A stretch of 64,000 nt of DNA from Coenobita brevimanus (lineage: Eukaryota; Arthropoda; Malacostraca; Decapoda; Coenobitidae). This document shows, piece by piece, positions 54,621 through 64,000 of the stretch. Under the pieces are notes generated by a model that worked only from the letters and a program-made list of their open reading frames with translations, was not told where the DNA came from and ran no database searches. Position 1 is the stretch's first letter, and each line of letters starts with the position of its first letter. Both the position numbers and the translations under genes were made by a program. The stretch lies in the NCBI GenBank assembly GCA_032717465.1, contig CM064669.1, positions 51,101,194 to 51,165,193 of the forward strand. The letters run 5' to 3'.

Positions 54621-54800
54621 TTGGGACACCTGCATGTGGTGGTACCAGTATAACTGGGTGGTGGAGCTCCCTGGTCATACAAACGTCCCTCAGCTCCTCC
54701 CCTGTTCCATGAAAGAAGGATAGTGAGCTGAAGTATTGGGGCAGCTTCAAGCAACAGTCCAATGGGTTCACGTTCAGATAAGCCTGGGGTGCAACCACTA
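54615..54800 (-). repeat. Two-hairpin dispersed repeat (minus)
   Basis: TGGTGGTACCAGTATAACTGGG, TGGTGGAGCTCCCTGGTCATAC, CAACAGTCCAATGGGTTCACG and TTCAGATAAGCCTGGGGTGC. The second hairpin is recognisable and the first is eroded. Confidence 0.55.
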
Positions 54801-55260
54801 CTGCTACAAACTTTGAAAAATATAGAGTTGATGGGGTTGCATTTCACCATCAGCACGTTTGTGAACATGTTGGATGTCACATTCAGAACAGGTCACATCC
54901 GAGTGTGATTTGTGCCAGAACAGTGTGTTTGTGGTTGGCATTAACATTACTAGATGTGTTTTACTTCACAGTTGATTTGCACACCTCAGACTGTTGTATG
55001 GACCGACAGCAAAACAGTAAGCCAAAAAAGTATTGCTCACAGTCAGTCTTGATTGCAGTGAGCAGTCTAGGTACACTCATGAATAAAAATTTGCTGACAC
55101 TTTTCAGCTGGCTGTGGCAACAGATGTCATATGAACTATTTTTATGTGATGTTAGTGTCAGGCACCCAACCAGAGAGTATGAGAAGGACAGATGCTATCT
55201 GATGTTTGAAAAAAAAATAAAAATAAAAGACAATGCTGGCAAAAGATTATTGACAAACGT

Positions 55261-55319
55261 TTGTTTATGGCAGTACAGTAGAACGCAGTATGTTTATGGC
55301 AGTACAGTAGAACGCAGTT
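55261..55319 (+). repeat. Tandem duplication, 28 bases twice
   Basis: TTTATGGCAGTACAGTAGAACGCAGT occurs twice in succession with one extra base. Confidence 0.9.
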
Positions 55320-57575
55320 ATGAATCTTACCAACCTTGATTTGAAAATATGGAAATATAGTAGCTTGCATGGGACATCACTCAGGGAGTGTGCTGTACTC
55401 TTTTGGCTTACATGACTGCTTATAGCATGATAACTTGCTGTTTTTTTTTGTATATGATAACCAGTCTACACAGTGATACTTTTATTAATAATGAATCTGG
55501 CAATCACTTGATTAATATTCTTAAAACTAAATACTTGGATTATAGAGTATATTTTTATTTATTTTCAGTGTATATTGCAGTAAGGTCTTTATGTTTTATT
55601 CTGCTTTGCCACAGTACATCTGTAAATAGAAACAGTATTGCATATTTTTTAATATTTCCAACATTCTGGTGACACTTGTGCAGACCACACTCTTATGCCA
55701 GAGTTAATAACTATAGTATGTAAAGCTTGTAATTTAGAATGTAGCATTGTTTGTAAAGATTAGCTTTTGTAAGTTACTGTAGTGCACTCAGGTATATTTA
55801 TTTTTGTTTTTAGAAATTTTTGTATTTTTTGCCTAGATTTTTTTTTTTTTTTTTTTTTTAGAGAGAGAGCATAGACTACAATAAATTATCTTGTTTTGTC
55901 TTGTTTTTGTGTGTTGCATGAGTAGGGTAGTAGGCAGACTCTCTACCTTAGTCTTAGGTATGGCCTGTGGCAGTAGCGTGGCTGAGTGTGACAACAGCAG
56001 GATGTTGGAATAAACATTGTGTCTTAAAGATGTTTTCTTACCCACAACTAGCAACTAAGAACCTGGTTTTTGTTATTTGAGGCTGTGAATGAGAGGAGGT
56101 TTATTTTAACCTGATGGTTGTTTATTTGTTTACATTGCAACACAACCCCATATCTTAAGGTTAATCATGTATTGAATTGTCATTGTTTTGATCAGTAGTC
56201 ATTCATGCAAATATTGGAACCTTTACTATTCACAGAGTTCAGCTAGGAAGCTTATGGAGAGACAACCCATTAGCCTTGATCTAACATTATTTTAACATTA
56301 TAATTCTGACTCATACTTTACAGGTACAGTACATAACTATGCATGCATGAGTTTTTACACTGGGGAGCTTCCATCAGTGAATGTTTAGGTTATGCTGCCA
56401 TGGAATGTCTCAATAATTAAAACATGGATCGAGTAGGATAACAGTAATAGTTTATTGATCATTTGAGGTGAATAAATGAATTTGTTTTAGAATACTTGTA
56501 CATTTTGAGGTACGGTAAGTTTGACTGAATTCAAATTACTTCATTTACATATTGCTGTGATCAACCATGGTAGTTTGTAAGATGACATTTTCACATCCAA
56601 AGCAGTCATGTAAAGTAGGGTAGATATTGGATGAGTGGAAAACATTTGCATGACATTTCTGGAATTCATACATATACGATATGTAATGGCAATGTTTTAA
56701 ATGCAAGATATACTGTTGATGCTCTGTTCTGTAAAATCATCATTTATGTGATGTTGGTGGCATTTGGGAGTGAGAGGTTGGGTGCATGGCTTCAAGTAAC
56801 TGCTTTATCATTTTAAATGTAAGGGACCTAATATTTAAACTTATTAAACTTTGGTGCACAAAGGAGTAGACAGGTTTTCAGTTTTCTAAGATAATTTTGC
56901 CTGTTAAGATAACAGAGCATGTCTGACCTTTCTGCATCATTGCTATCTACACTTTGTAATGTGCGGTGGAGGCTGATCTTATTTAAGAGTTGCAAGTGTT
57001 CTGTAAATTACTGTCAGATATAAGGAGCTAAGTAATACCTTCCTGCAGTCAGTTTTGGTGATGCTGTACAACCCTAAATGACAAGAAGTGTTAACGCAGA
57101 GGAGAGTCTTTCTTATTTTCTGAATGCAAATGTAATTTTGTTTCAGTAACAACTGGTTTAAGATGAAAATGCAAAGAACATTAAGAGACTAGAGCAATAA
57201 AAGTACAAAGACCTGTAGGTTTCCAGGCATTACATCATTTAAACCATTATTGGAAGGTTTTACTCTTATAATGTGCCAATTTATCATACCCTTTAAGTTG
57301 GCATTTCCTCATATAAATTAGAATTAAACAAGTAGATTCCAATGTCTGGTAATGTTTGGGGACACTAGAAAGGGATTTAGGAAATTATATTGGTAAATTA
57401 TGGCTGTGGGGAACCTTTTAGATGGGTTTTCATTATTCATGGATTTTCATCTTTCATGGGTGTGTCTGTTCCCTAACACCCATAAAAAATGAGGGATGGC
57501 TGTACTTACAGGGACAGTGATTCCATGATCAGTCACTCGGCTTCGATAATCCTGTGTCAGATATACTTTGTGACT

Positions 57576-57599
57576 GATATATATATATATATATATATT
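57576..57599. repeat. AT microsatellite
   Basis: About 12 AT units. Just upstream (57420-57500) a sequence with CATAAAAAATGAGGGATGGCTGTACT looks like one end of another pogo-type element. Confidence 0.8.
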
Positions 57600-58124
57600 C
57601 CAGTTGAGGTCTCAAGACCAGGTAAGTTTGTGTAGTCCTAAGTTGTGTGTCTCTACTTCCGGGTGCAATGCTTATTTACAGTTATCCTTGTTATAAGCAC
57701 AGGGTTACTGAGTAATATTTTGAGACTAGGGCAATTGCTTATACTTACTAGATGGATGGAAAGGACTCCATTGTTTGCTGTGCTGATAATCTATAAACCT
57801 AAGTTACAAATGTAATCACATTCACAATTCAGTAATATACAGTTGTGTTATAAAAAATGCTAGTATGACTTGGGAATGAAAATTTATGATGATGATGGAA
57901 AAGAAGTAGTATTAGACTGTCCATGAAATATATAGTAGGGGATTCAATGAAAATGGGTTGAAATGTAAATCTGAATTAGGCAGAAAGATGTTAGAGGAGA
58001 GGGAAGCTCTAAATAGCTTTAAAAATATGCAGGGTTACTAAATTCATTGAGACTGGAAAGAGAGTAAGGAGAATGGATTGGGAAACCCGAAAGCATAATA
58101 ATCAGTCTTGTTTGAGATGGTAGG

Positions 58125-58365
58125 TGGTGGCGACCATCATCCACTCACTTGATGTAGTGCTGCCTACTTCTTCCTTAGCCTGTGTCATTCTTTTTCTGTG
58201 CCTGCCCTCCTCTCTTCCTATTTCTCCCATCTTTCCTGTCACTTCTTATTGCTTTCCTTTCCTTTACAGGTGGCTTTACATTGAGTGACAAGCCAAATGG
58301 TTTCTTGTAAGCCAAGAAACCATTTACAACGCTAGGCGGTAACCATATAACCAAACCATACGTAC
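58125..58365 (+). mobile_element. tRNA-type composite repeat, 5' module only
   Basis: CATCATCCACTCACTTGATGTAGTGCTGCC, pyrimidine tract, AAATGGTTTCTTG/CAAGAAACCATTT hairpin and AACCATATAACCAAACCATA. The tRNA-like head that follows in other copies is missing; the 5S-SINE body begins instead at about 58366. Confidence 0.65.
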
Positions 58366-58478
58366 TCCCTACGTGTCAGCAAGTGGGTTGGTGGAGGGTT
58401 AGTGCCCCTCCCCGTAAAACAAATAAGGTCAAATGGCCACCCCTTATGGGATTATGGCATCTGGCAATAGATAGATAG
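58366..58478 (+). mobile_element. 5S-type SINE body and tail, head missing
   Basis: CCCTACGTGTCAGCAAGTGG, GGTGGAGGGTTAGTGCCCCTC, CCCGTAAAACAAATAAGG and GGCCACCCCTTATGGGATTATGGC, then GCAATAGATAGATAG. It matches 10587-10697 closely apart from the tail unit, here GATA. Confidence 0.7.
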
Positions 58479-60280
58479 TTCGAGATGGGAGCACAAAACA
58501 TTGTATTAAGAACTGTTTTCCCCAACTACCAAAGGAAATGGTACTGGTGGACTAGCACTAGCAAGTAATATGTTTTTAGCTTGAGGTTTGGTATTGGTGG
58601 TTATGCCCCAGTGCAGTACTCTTTGGATGTGTTCTTACTTTGTATTAGGAGAGCTTCAACAAGTATTACCACTCAGATAGGACGGGAAAGGATTCTTTTT
58701 GGTATATGAAAGGAAGAGAAAAAAAGATAGAATAACCACCATGACTGAAGAGCAGAAATGGACATAGAGGCGATAACAGATGGGCAGTAAGCGTAAGGAG
58801 TACCATTTCAGAGATGTGGTGAGACGAAGGGACAGACAGAGAACCGGTAAACAGCCAATAAGTCATACTGTAAAAAAAAGTGAACAAGATCTCTGTCATA
58901 GTGATTGTCTGCACAGATGATGATAATGATGATTTATATGTAATTGCCACTACAAAAAATATCTCCCATTCTTGTTGGAGTTTTGCAGATCAGTATTAAT
59001 TTAAACATGAGGAGAGTATTTGTCAGGGGATGAGTGACTCACAAAGATGGATTGAAGTTTAGCTACTTAGGTAAAGAAAGTATATGTGATTAGGAATCCC
59101 AGAAGAGTTGTTGAAAGTGAAGTAATGGTTGGTATTGGAGTGGGAATATATGCTGTTCAGTATGGAATATGAAGAGAGCATTGCATTGATCAAAACAATA
59201 GGCGAGGAGTAAATGTCTGATGTGGAGCACATGGCATGTAAGTAGCTTGGAGAGGTATTGGTACCATGATTATATATAGGAAAGAACACTGTATGTTTAT
59301 GTATACAGTATATGAAATATGAAGGCATGCATAAAAGAAATTACTGCAGGATTAAAGTACTTCTCTTCATTTTTTCTCATTATTGGTCAGACTTTGGTGA
59401 ATGCTGTGCAGATGCTTAAAGTTTTGCACCTATGGGTTCATTTTTTTCTGTAAATATAGTGTTATTTTGCATGATGACTAAACAGATGAGAATTGCATGC
59501 TTTATAAATAGCTGTGATCTTGGGTATATCAATATAAATATGGCATACAACCAGATCAATACTGTTACACTGCAGCTTATTTGTTACGTCTCAGTATTTG
59601 TACTTGGAGCTTTTTAGACTTTCCTTTGCATGAGGAAGTGAAGGTAGAGAATCATGAAGTACTCCATGCATTGTTGTATATAAAGTTGAACTGACTGTTG
59701 TTAATTACCACACAGTTATTGATTTGATGTTAGTACAATATATGTATTTGATGCATTGAGCTTTTGTTGATGTAAATTCTAATTATGATGGGGAGCATGG
59801 TCAGGCATATTGTATTTGATGATGCAGTGGTTGAGCTTTTTAACAAGGATGTGTATATACTGTGTAATGATTTTTCTTGCATGCTGTTATACTTCAGGTA
59901 TGCATTTTTTATCTTGATTAATGTCATGATTTCTCCTAACATAGCCTGTAACCCTTGATAGTGTGGCATGGTTTGGAATGGTCATGTTGATATGCTAATG
60001 TTCAACATTCAGGTGTTTTCTCTGAACGTAAATTGTATATGCTGTACAGTCTGTTTGCAGTACAATACTTTTGTTTGTCTTCATGTATCCCCAGTCTCCA
60101 GACTAACATATGATTATTACTTTAGTGTTTTATATTAATGATAGCTTTTTAAAGTTAAAATTACACATACACATACACAGTATATACAGGCTGTCCTTGT
60201 TATAACAATGGGATGCGTTTGGGAAAACTCATTGTTGTGCTGGGGTATTTTTAATCGGGGACGTTATAACACAGAAAGTA

Positions 60281-61298
60281 CAGTACACTCGCACAATGCG
60301 CGAGAGATTAGGCAGTCAATGACCTCGCGCGGTGTGAATTCGCGCACTGAGAATACATAATCTTATGGGAAAAATTACACATGGATGGTACCCCTCATAC
60401 CTGGATATTTTTTGGCCCTTAGAGACATAATAAAAGTCAGATTTGTCAGACATTGTACTACAGTTGTAACTACAATAAAAAGAAATATGGGCAGTCACCT
60501 TAACAACAGTAGACAACAGACCTGATGGACTTAAATAACAGGGGTTCCAAGGCGTGGCAATGCACTTACAGTTCCCTTGCCGCCACCCCGGCTGCACCAC
60601 GCTTGTTTAATGGTTGCCAATGTTATATTATTCCAGGCTTGACGAAAAGATTTTTTACCACCTGTCGAATATTACATTTCTTCCAGAATGCAGCAACAGT
60701 CATTAGTGTGGGAGTTGCAGGTATGCCAGGTGAAGCAAGTGAGTCAGGTGTGGCTGTGGAGGTGGAGGGAGAGGTAGCCGGTGAGTCAGGTGGGGCAGTG
60801 GAGGAGGATGGGATGGCGGTGGGCGAGTCAGGGGAGGTGGTGAGGGGAGGATCCTCCCTCTCCTCCTTGCTACTGCTCACATTTTCGGCAATTTCCATCA
60901 TCTCTTCTTGCTTGTTTGTTTCGTTCCTCATCTTGTTATGGACGTATTGGTAGTATAACAACTTGGTATTCACGAAATAAACGTCATTATTATAGAAACT
61001 GGGTATCTTCTAACTTACTGTTATTGCCGAAAACGTTATTGTTGAAGCTGTTATTGATGAGATCTTACTGTAGACTCCTCTTCAGCACCTTCCCCACCAA
61101 CCTCTAGGTCACTAGTGGTGCATTGTGTGGGGGTGGGGGTAGTGTACTGATGGAAAATGGCATTTTTGAGCCACTCCTTGCCTCTACCTCGTGTTTTGTG
61201 AGGTAAACTCGCTCATTCAAGGTTTTTGGTTATTATTTTTGGTCATGCGCAAAATGCATTTCGCGCACTCTGAGCTCGCGCAGTAGGCGAGTGTACTG
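60281..61298 (-). mobile_element. pogo/Tigger-like TIR element, 1.0 kb
   Basis: TA (60279-60280) then CAGTACACTCGCACAATGCG; at the other end CGCAGTAGGCGAGTGTACTG then TA (61299-61300). Terminal inverted repeats match at about 21 of 24 positions. Sub-terminal GCGCGAAAT/ATTTCGCGC words occur at both ends. It appears to sit inside an older element of the same kind: flanking CTTGTTATAACAATGGGATGCG (60195-60216) and GTATCATATAGTGGTTGATCG (about 61737-61760). Confidence 0.7.
60623..60973 (-). pseudogene. Possible transposase C-terminal remnant
   Basis: Minus frame of 116 codons inside the TIR element: basic start, Glu-rich stretch, Ser/Pro/Thr-rich linker with repeated PDSPA or PDSLA units, then AFWKKCNIRQVVKNL. 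The last block recalls the FWK..NI.DAIKNI segment of Tigger-type transposases. It lacks the DNA-binding and DDE parts. Assignment is tentative. Confidence 0.3.
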
Positions 61299-61765
61299 TA
61301 TAGGGATGCCTTGCAGAGCCTTGGGATCCCCTCCCAACCAAGTCCTAAACCCACCCAAATGAGTCCAAAAACAAGTTTCTAGCTCACCTAGACTCCCAAA
61401 TAGCTTTCGGACAAGCTAAACTAAGCCAAAAAGCAGTCTATAACTCACCTAAACCCAAAAATGAAATACGAAAAATCATCAAAAATAAGTCTGGAAAAAT
61501 ATCAAACTTAGTAAACTGTACTCCAAAATGATAATGTTCACTCCACCTATGACTAAATTACATTACTCCTAGTCTAAAAACAGTTAATAAAACAACCTCA
61601 ACACGAAATTTAAGTCTAAGGTATAATCAAAATCAATTAAAAAAGAAATCATTGTATAAAAATCCATCAGATAACCGAGGACTGGCCATCGATAGCCGGG
61701 GAAGGGTGTTATTTTTTTTTACATCACAATGGTGGTGTATCATATAGTGGTTGATCGTATAGTGG

Positions 61766-61768
<3 letters not shown>

Positions 61769-61816
<48 letters not shown>
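61769..61816. repeat. AT microsatellite
   Basis: About 20 AT units followed by four GT units. Confidence 0.95.
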
Positions 61817-62467
61817 AATGAAGAAGCTTGTATGAATTATGGTTAGCAAACTAAAAAAATGTTAACAGTATGGTATAGTTTTGTATGAAAACTTCTACAA
61901 AGGCAGGTTATCATGTAGACTTGGTTTCTGTTAGAGAGTTTTATGGTATATCTTTAAATTAAAAAAACTAACTACAGGATGATCCAGAGGTAGGGCACCT
62001 TTACTTTGTTTTAGGAATCAGAGTTGATTTTGTTCATCTTAGGTAGAGTAACAGGAGTTATATCACAGTTCATTAGTGTGGAAGCAACAGTGTGCAACAT
62101 TCATACTGATGCTTCAGCTGCATGGAGAAATTTTACAGTAAGAAGCTGTTGTGGCTGTGCATAGTATGCCAGGAGCTATGTTTATTAGTATTTGTAGCAT
62201 ATTGAGTGTGCTTAGAGATTGTAGACTGTGGAGGAGTGTTCAGTTATAATGATGTATTTATAGGCATCTTAGAATTATGTGCATCATTTACAGAGTTAGA
62301 CCCTTTTGAACTCTAAGAAGTACTGCAGCTTGATATTAATACCTTCCACATACAAGCTAGAATAAACATCTCATGTAGGCAAGAGGTATTGTTTCTCCTC
62401 AGTACATTAAGCTAGTGTAGATGGTTGAGTTAGTGTATGATGGTAACTGAGAACTGTGGCTTTGCAG

Positions 62468-62547
62468 GCTGACAGAGACGGCTCGGCTCCTCAAGAACGT
62501 TTTCCGCCGCACCACAACCCGCGTCAATCTGGAAGTAGAGTTAGCGC
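62468..62547 (+). CDS. ATP8A: Flippase exon 22: C-tail, incomplete gene
   Basis: Acceptor GGCTTTGCAG, donor GCGC|GTAAGT; phase 2 in, 1 out. LTETARLLKNVFRRTTTRVN aligns with LTERAQLLKNVFKK of ATP8A1, then LEVELA. At least one further exon beyond the window is required for the regulatory C-terminus and stop. The 21-kb distance from exon 21 is long, but the match and phase are good. Confidence 0.87.
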
Positions 62548-64000
62548 GTAAGTCCCAAGCCCTGCGAGTTCTGTAGGCTAGATGGATGTGTCCCTTGTAG
62601 TATTAGTCTTCATATTTTTGCTACTTATTTTACAGGTTGACTCATGTTGCTTCCTTCAGGCATTGTCCATTTTATTTTGATGCCTTCACCCATTTCCGTA
62701 GTTTAAACACTTATTTTTTATTTTCATAGTTCTTAGGGTTTCTCTGTAGCATTTTTATGCTTGCTTTTCCCGTTACATTTTCCCTAAGTTACCCCACTTT
62801 ATCTCATCCATTTAATTTCCTTAATAACATCATTTTATACCATTGTTTGTTGGTACAGTATACAGTACAGTAATTGGTTGTTCCCGCATAGAATGAAGAA
62901 CATCTTAGTCTCTGGATCTGGTAATGGTATTCTGGTTTACTGTATTATGTCTACTTCCAGTTGATCTTATTTAACTAAAGTGAGGCCTATTACATTGAAT
63001 GGGTAAATGTAGGCTATATCTAACTCTCAGTTCAAGAGTCTTCTCTGAGCTGAATAAAATCATATTGTAATAACAACATCAGAATGATCTCCCAGGGCAG
63101 AAAGAGTTAAGTTGCCCTTGACCATCATATGTCAGCAGAGCGATGGTTAGGGGATCATCTCAACCTACCAGAGGCTAGAAGAGAGATGCTGTCATTTAAC
63201 TATTGTTTTGAAAAGCCAGCAGAACTGTTTCATATATTTAGTGAAATTTGAAAGGCACACCAAGGTGAAAATTCTTGCTAACTAGCAGGCTTACTGCTCA
63301 CCAACACATACTCTTTTCCTTCAGATCAGACCATCAGGGTTCTCCCACTTCCAAGTTTGGTAGCCTTCTCAACTAGGTGGCTTCAGGAACAAGAGCAGCA
63401 AAATGAAACTCATTTTTGCTCAACCAGAAATTCATTTTTCTCCCACATAAGTGAATGGAGATACCCAGATGCTCTCCTCCAACTCGGGGGCGTAGGTTTC
63501 CTTTTCTTCCTCCGTACATCACCCTGTATGAATTATAGCAGTGAAAAAGTCTGCCACATTCTGAGAATTTTTGCCACACTTTTGAGTACTCTGTTACCTA
63601 TACCTGAGTGGCTGAACCAAGAGTTGCCCCTTGATGCATGGAGATTAAAGATGATTGCAAGTTGGTTAGAGCTATCTTCTTTTGGGTGCATCCATCACTT
63701 TCACATGAGAGAAAACTAAGTTTGTGGCTGTGCCTTTAGCAATTTTTGTTTTTTTCATTCTTCATGCAAAATACAGCAATTATTCATTCCTAGTGATTGG
63801 TGATGCTAAAATAGTGCCCTACATTGATTTTTAAAAATTTACTGGAGAATTTCCTGCATTATATTAATATTTTTTGCATCATTCAGTTTATTATAGAGGA
63901 ACTGAGATTGTTCGTGTAATGTATTATTTATCTTTGGTAGAGTAGAAAAACACGTACACAGTAATGATATAGTTGGTTCGAAATACCACAGAAATGTGGA
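62548..64000 (+). other. Start of intron 22
   Basis: Contains an AATAAA-bearing dispersed repeat at about 62985-63110. An open frame of 120 codons at 63357-63719 has no recognised domain and no flanking splice signals fitting the flippase tail; I did not accept it as an exon. The rest is AT-rich and unremarkable. Confidence 0.5.

Larger units (their letters stand above)
41380..62467 (+). other. Intron 21, about 21 kb
   Basis: The largest intron in the model. It holds the repeats and mobile elements listed separately. No second gene was recognised on either strand. Stretches with nothing recognisable include about 42550-43180, 43450-44380, 45700-46230, 46400-47270, 50000-50500, 55400-57400, 58480-60170 and 61820-62440; open frames there are short, AT-rich and lack conserved blocks. 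Two related units around 43237-43275 and 43340-43377 (CCCATCAYTGTAACCCAT) form a weak tandem pair. Confidence 0.6.

Noticed and set aside
54905..55339. 144-codon + ORF
   Set aside because: No recognised domain; it includes the 28-base tandem duplication and a Lys run, and no splice signals connect it to anything.
63357..63719. 120-codon + ORF as a last flippase exon
   Set aside because: It does not resemble the ATP8A C-tail and lacks a fitting acceptor in phase 1.

Overview
The window is nuclear DNA of an arthropod, most likely a decapod crustacean. This is inferred from very long AC/AG microsatellites, many SINE and LINE 3' ends, kilobase introns with GT..AG borders, and a metazoan P4-ATPase. 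Nothing prokaryotic, organellar or viral was recognised. No species can be named from the sequence alone.

One host gene spans almost the whole window on the + strand: a class-1a P4-ATPase (aminophospholipid flippase, ATP8A1/ATP8A2 type). I placed 22 coding exons by matching conserved flippase blocks to splice borders; every junction keeps reading phase. Exon 1 (3844-5140) carries a glutamine-repeat and Ser/Arg-rich N-terminal extension of about 430 residues. Exons 2-22 (10934-62547) carry the catalytic body: the TM1 QQ pair, DGET, PISL, DKTGT, KGADT, TGDK, GDGAND, TM5 lysine and ten membrane segments. The C-terminal tail is incomplete and runs past the right edge. A 66-nt in-phase candidate cassette exon (24849-24914) would lengthen the TM3-TM4 loop by 22 residues.

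Most of the rest is repeats. Intron 1 holds microsatellites, a small TIR element and a truncated 5S-rRNA-derived SINE. Intron 2 holds two minisatellites and a large AC/TC compound microsatellite. Intron 7 holds a nested tRNA-type SINE inside a LINE tail. Intron 16 holds an uninterrupted LINE reverse transcriptase ORF with an embedded PHD-like finger, starting within tens of bases of a splice donor. Intron 21 (about 21 kb) holds a decayed second LINE, several LINE 3' tails, tandem tRNA-type composite repeats and two pogo/Tigger-like TIR elements.

The observations most worth a second look are: the polyQ/SR flippase extension; the cassette exon; tandem duplication of an intron acceptor with the start of exon 12, which leaves a decoy splice site; the PHD-bearing LINE beside a splice donor; the SINE whose promoter is 5S-derived and whose tail matches the local LINE; and a dispersed repeat family preserving two hairpins.
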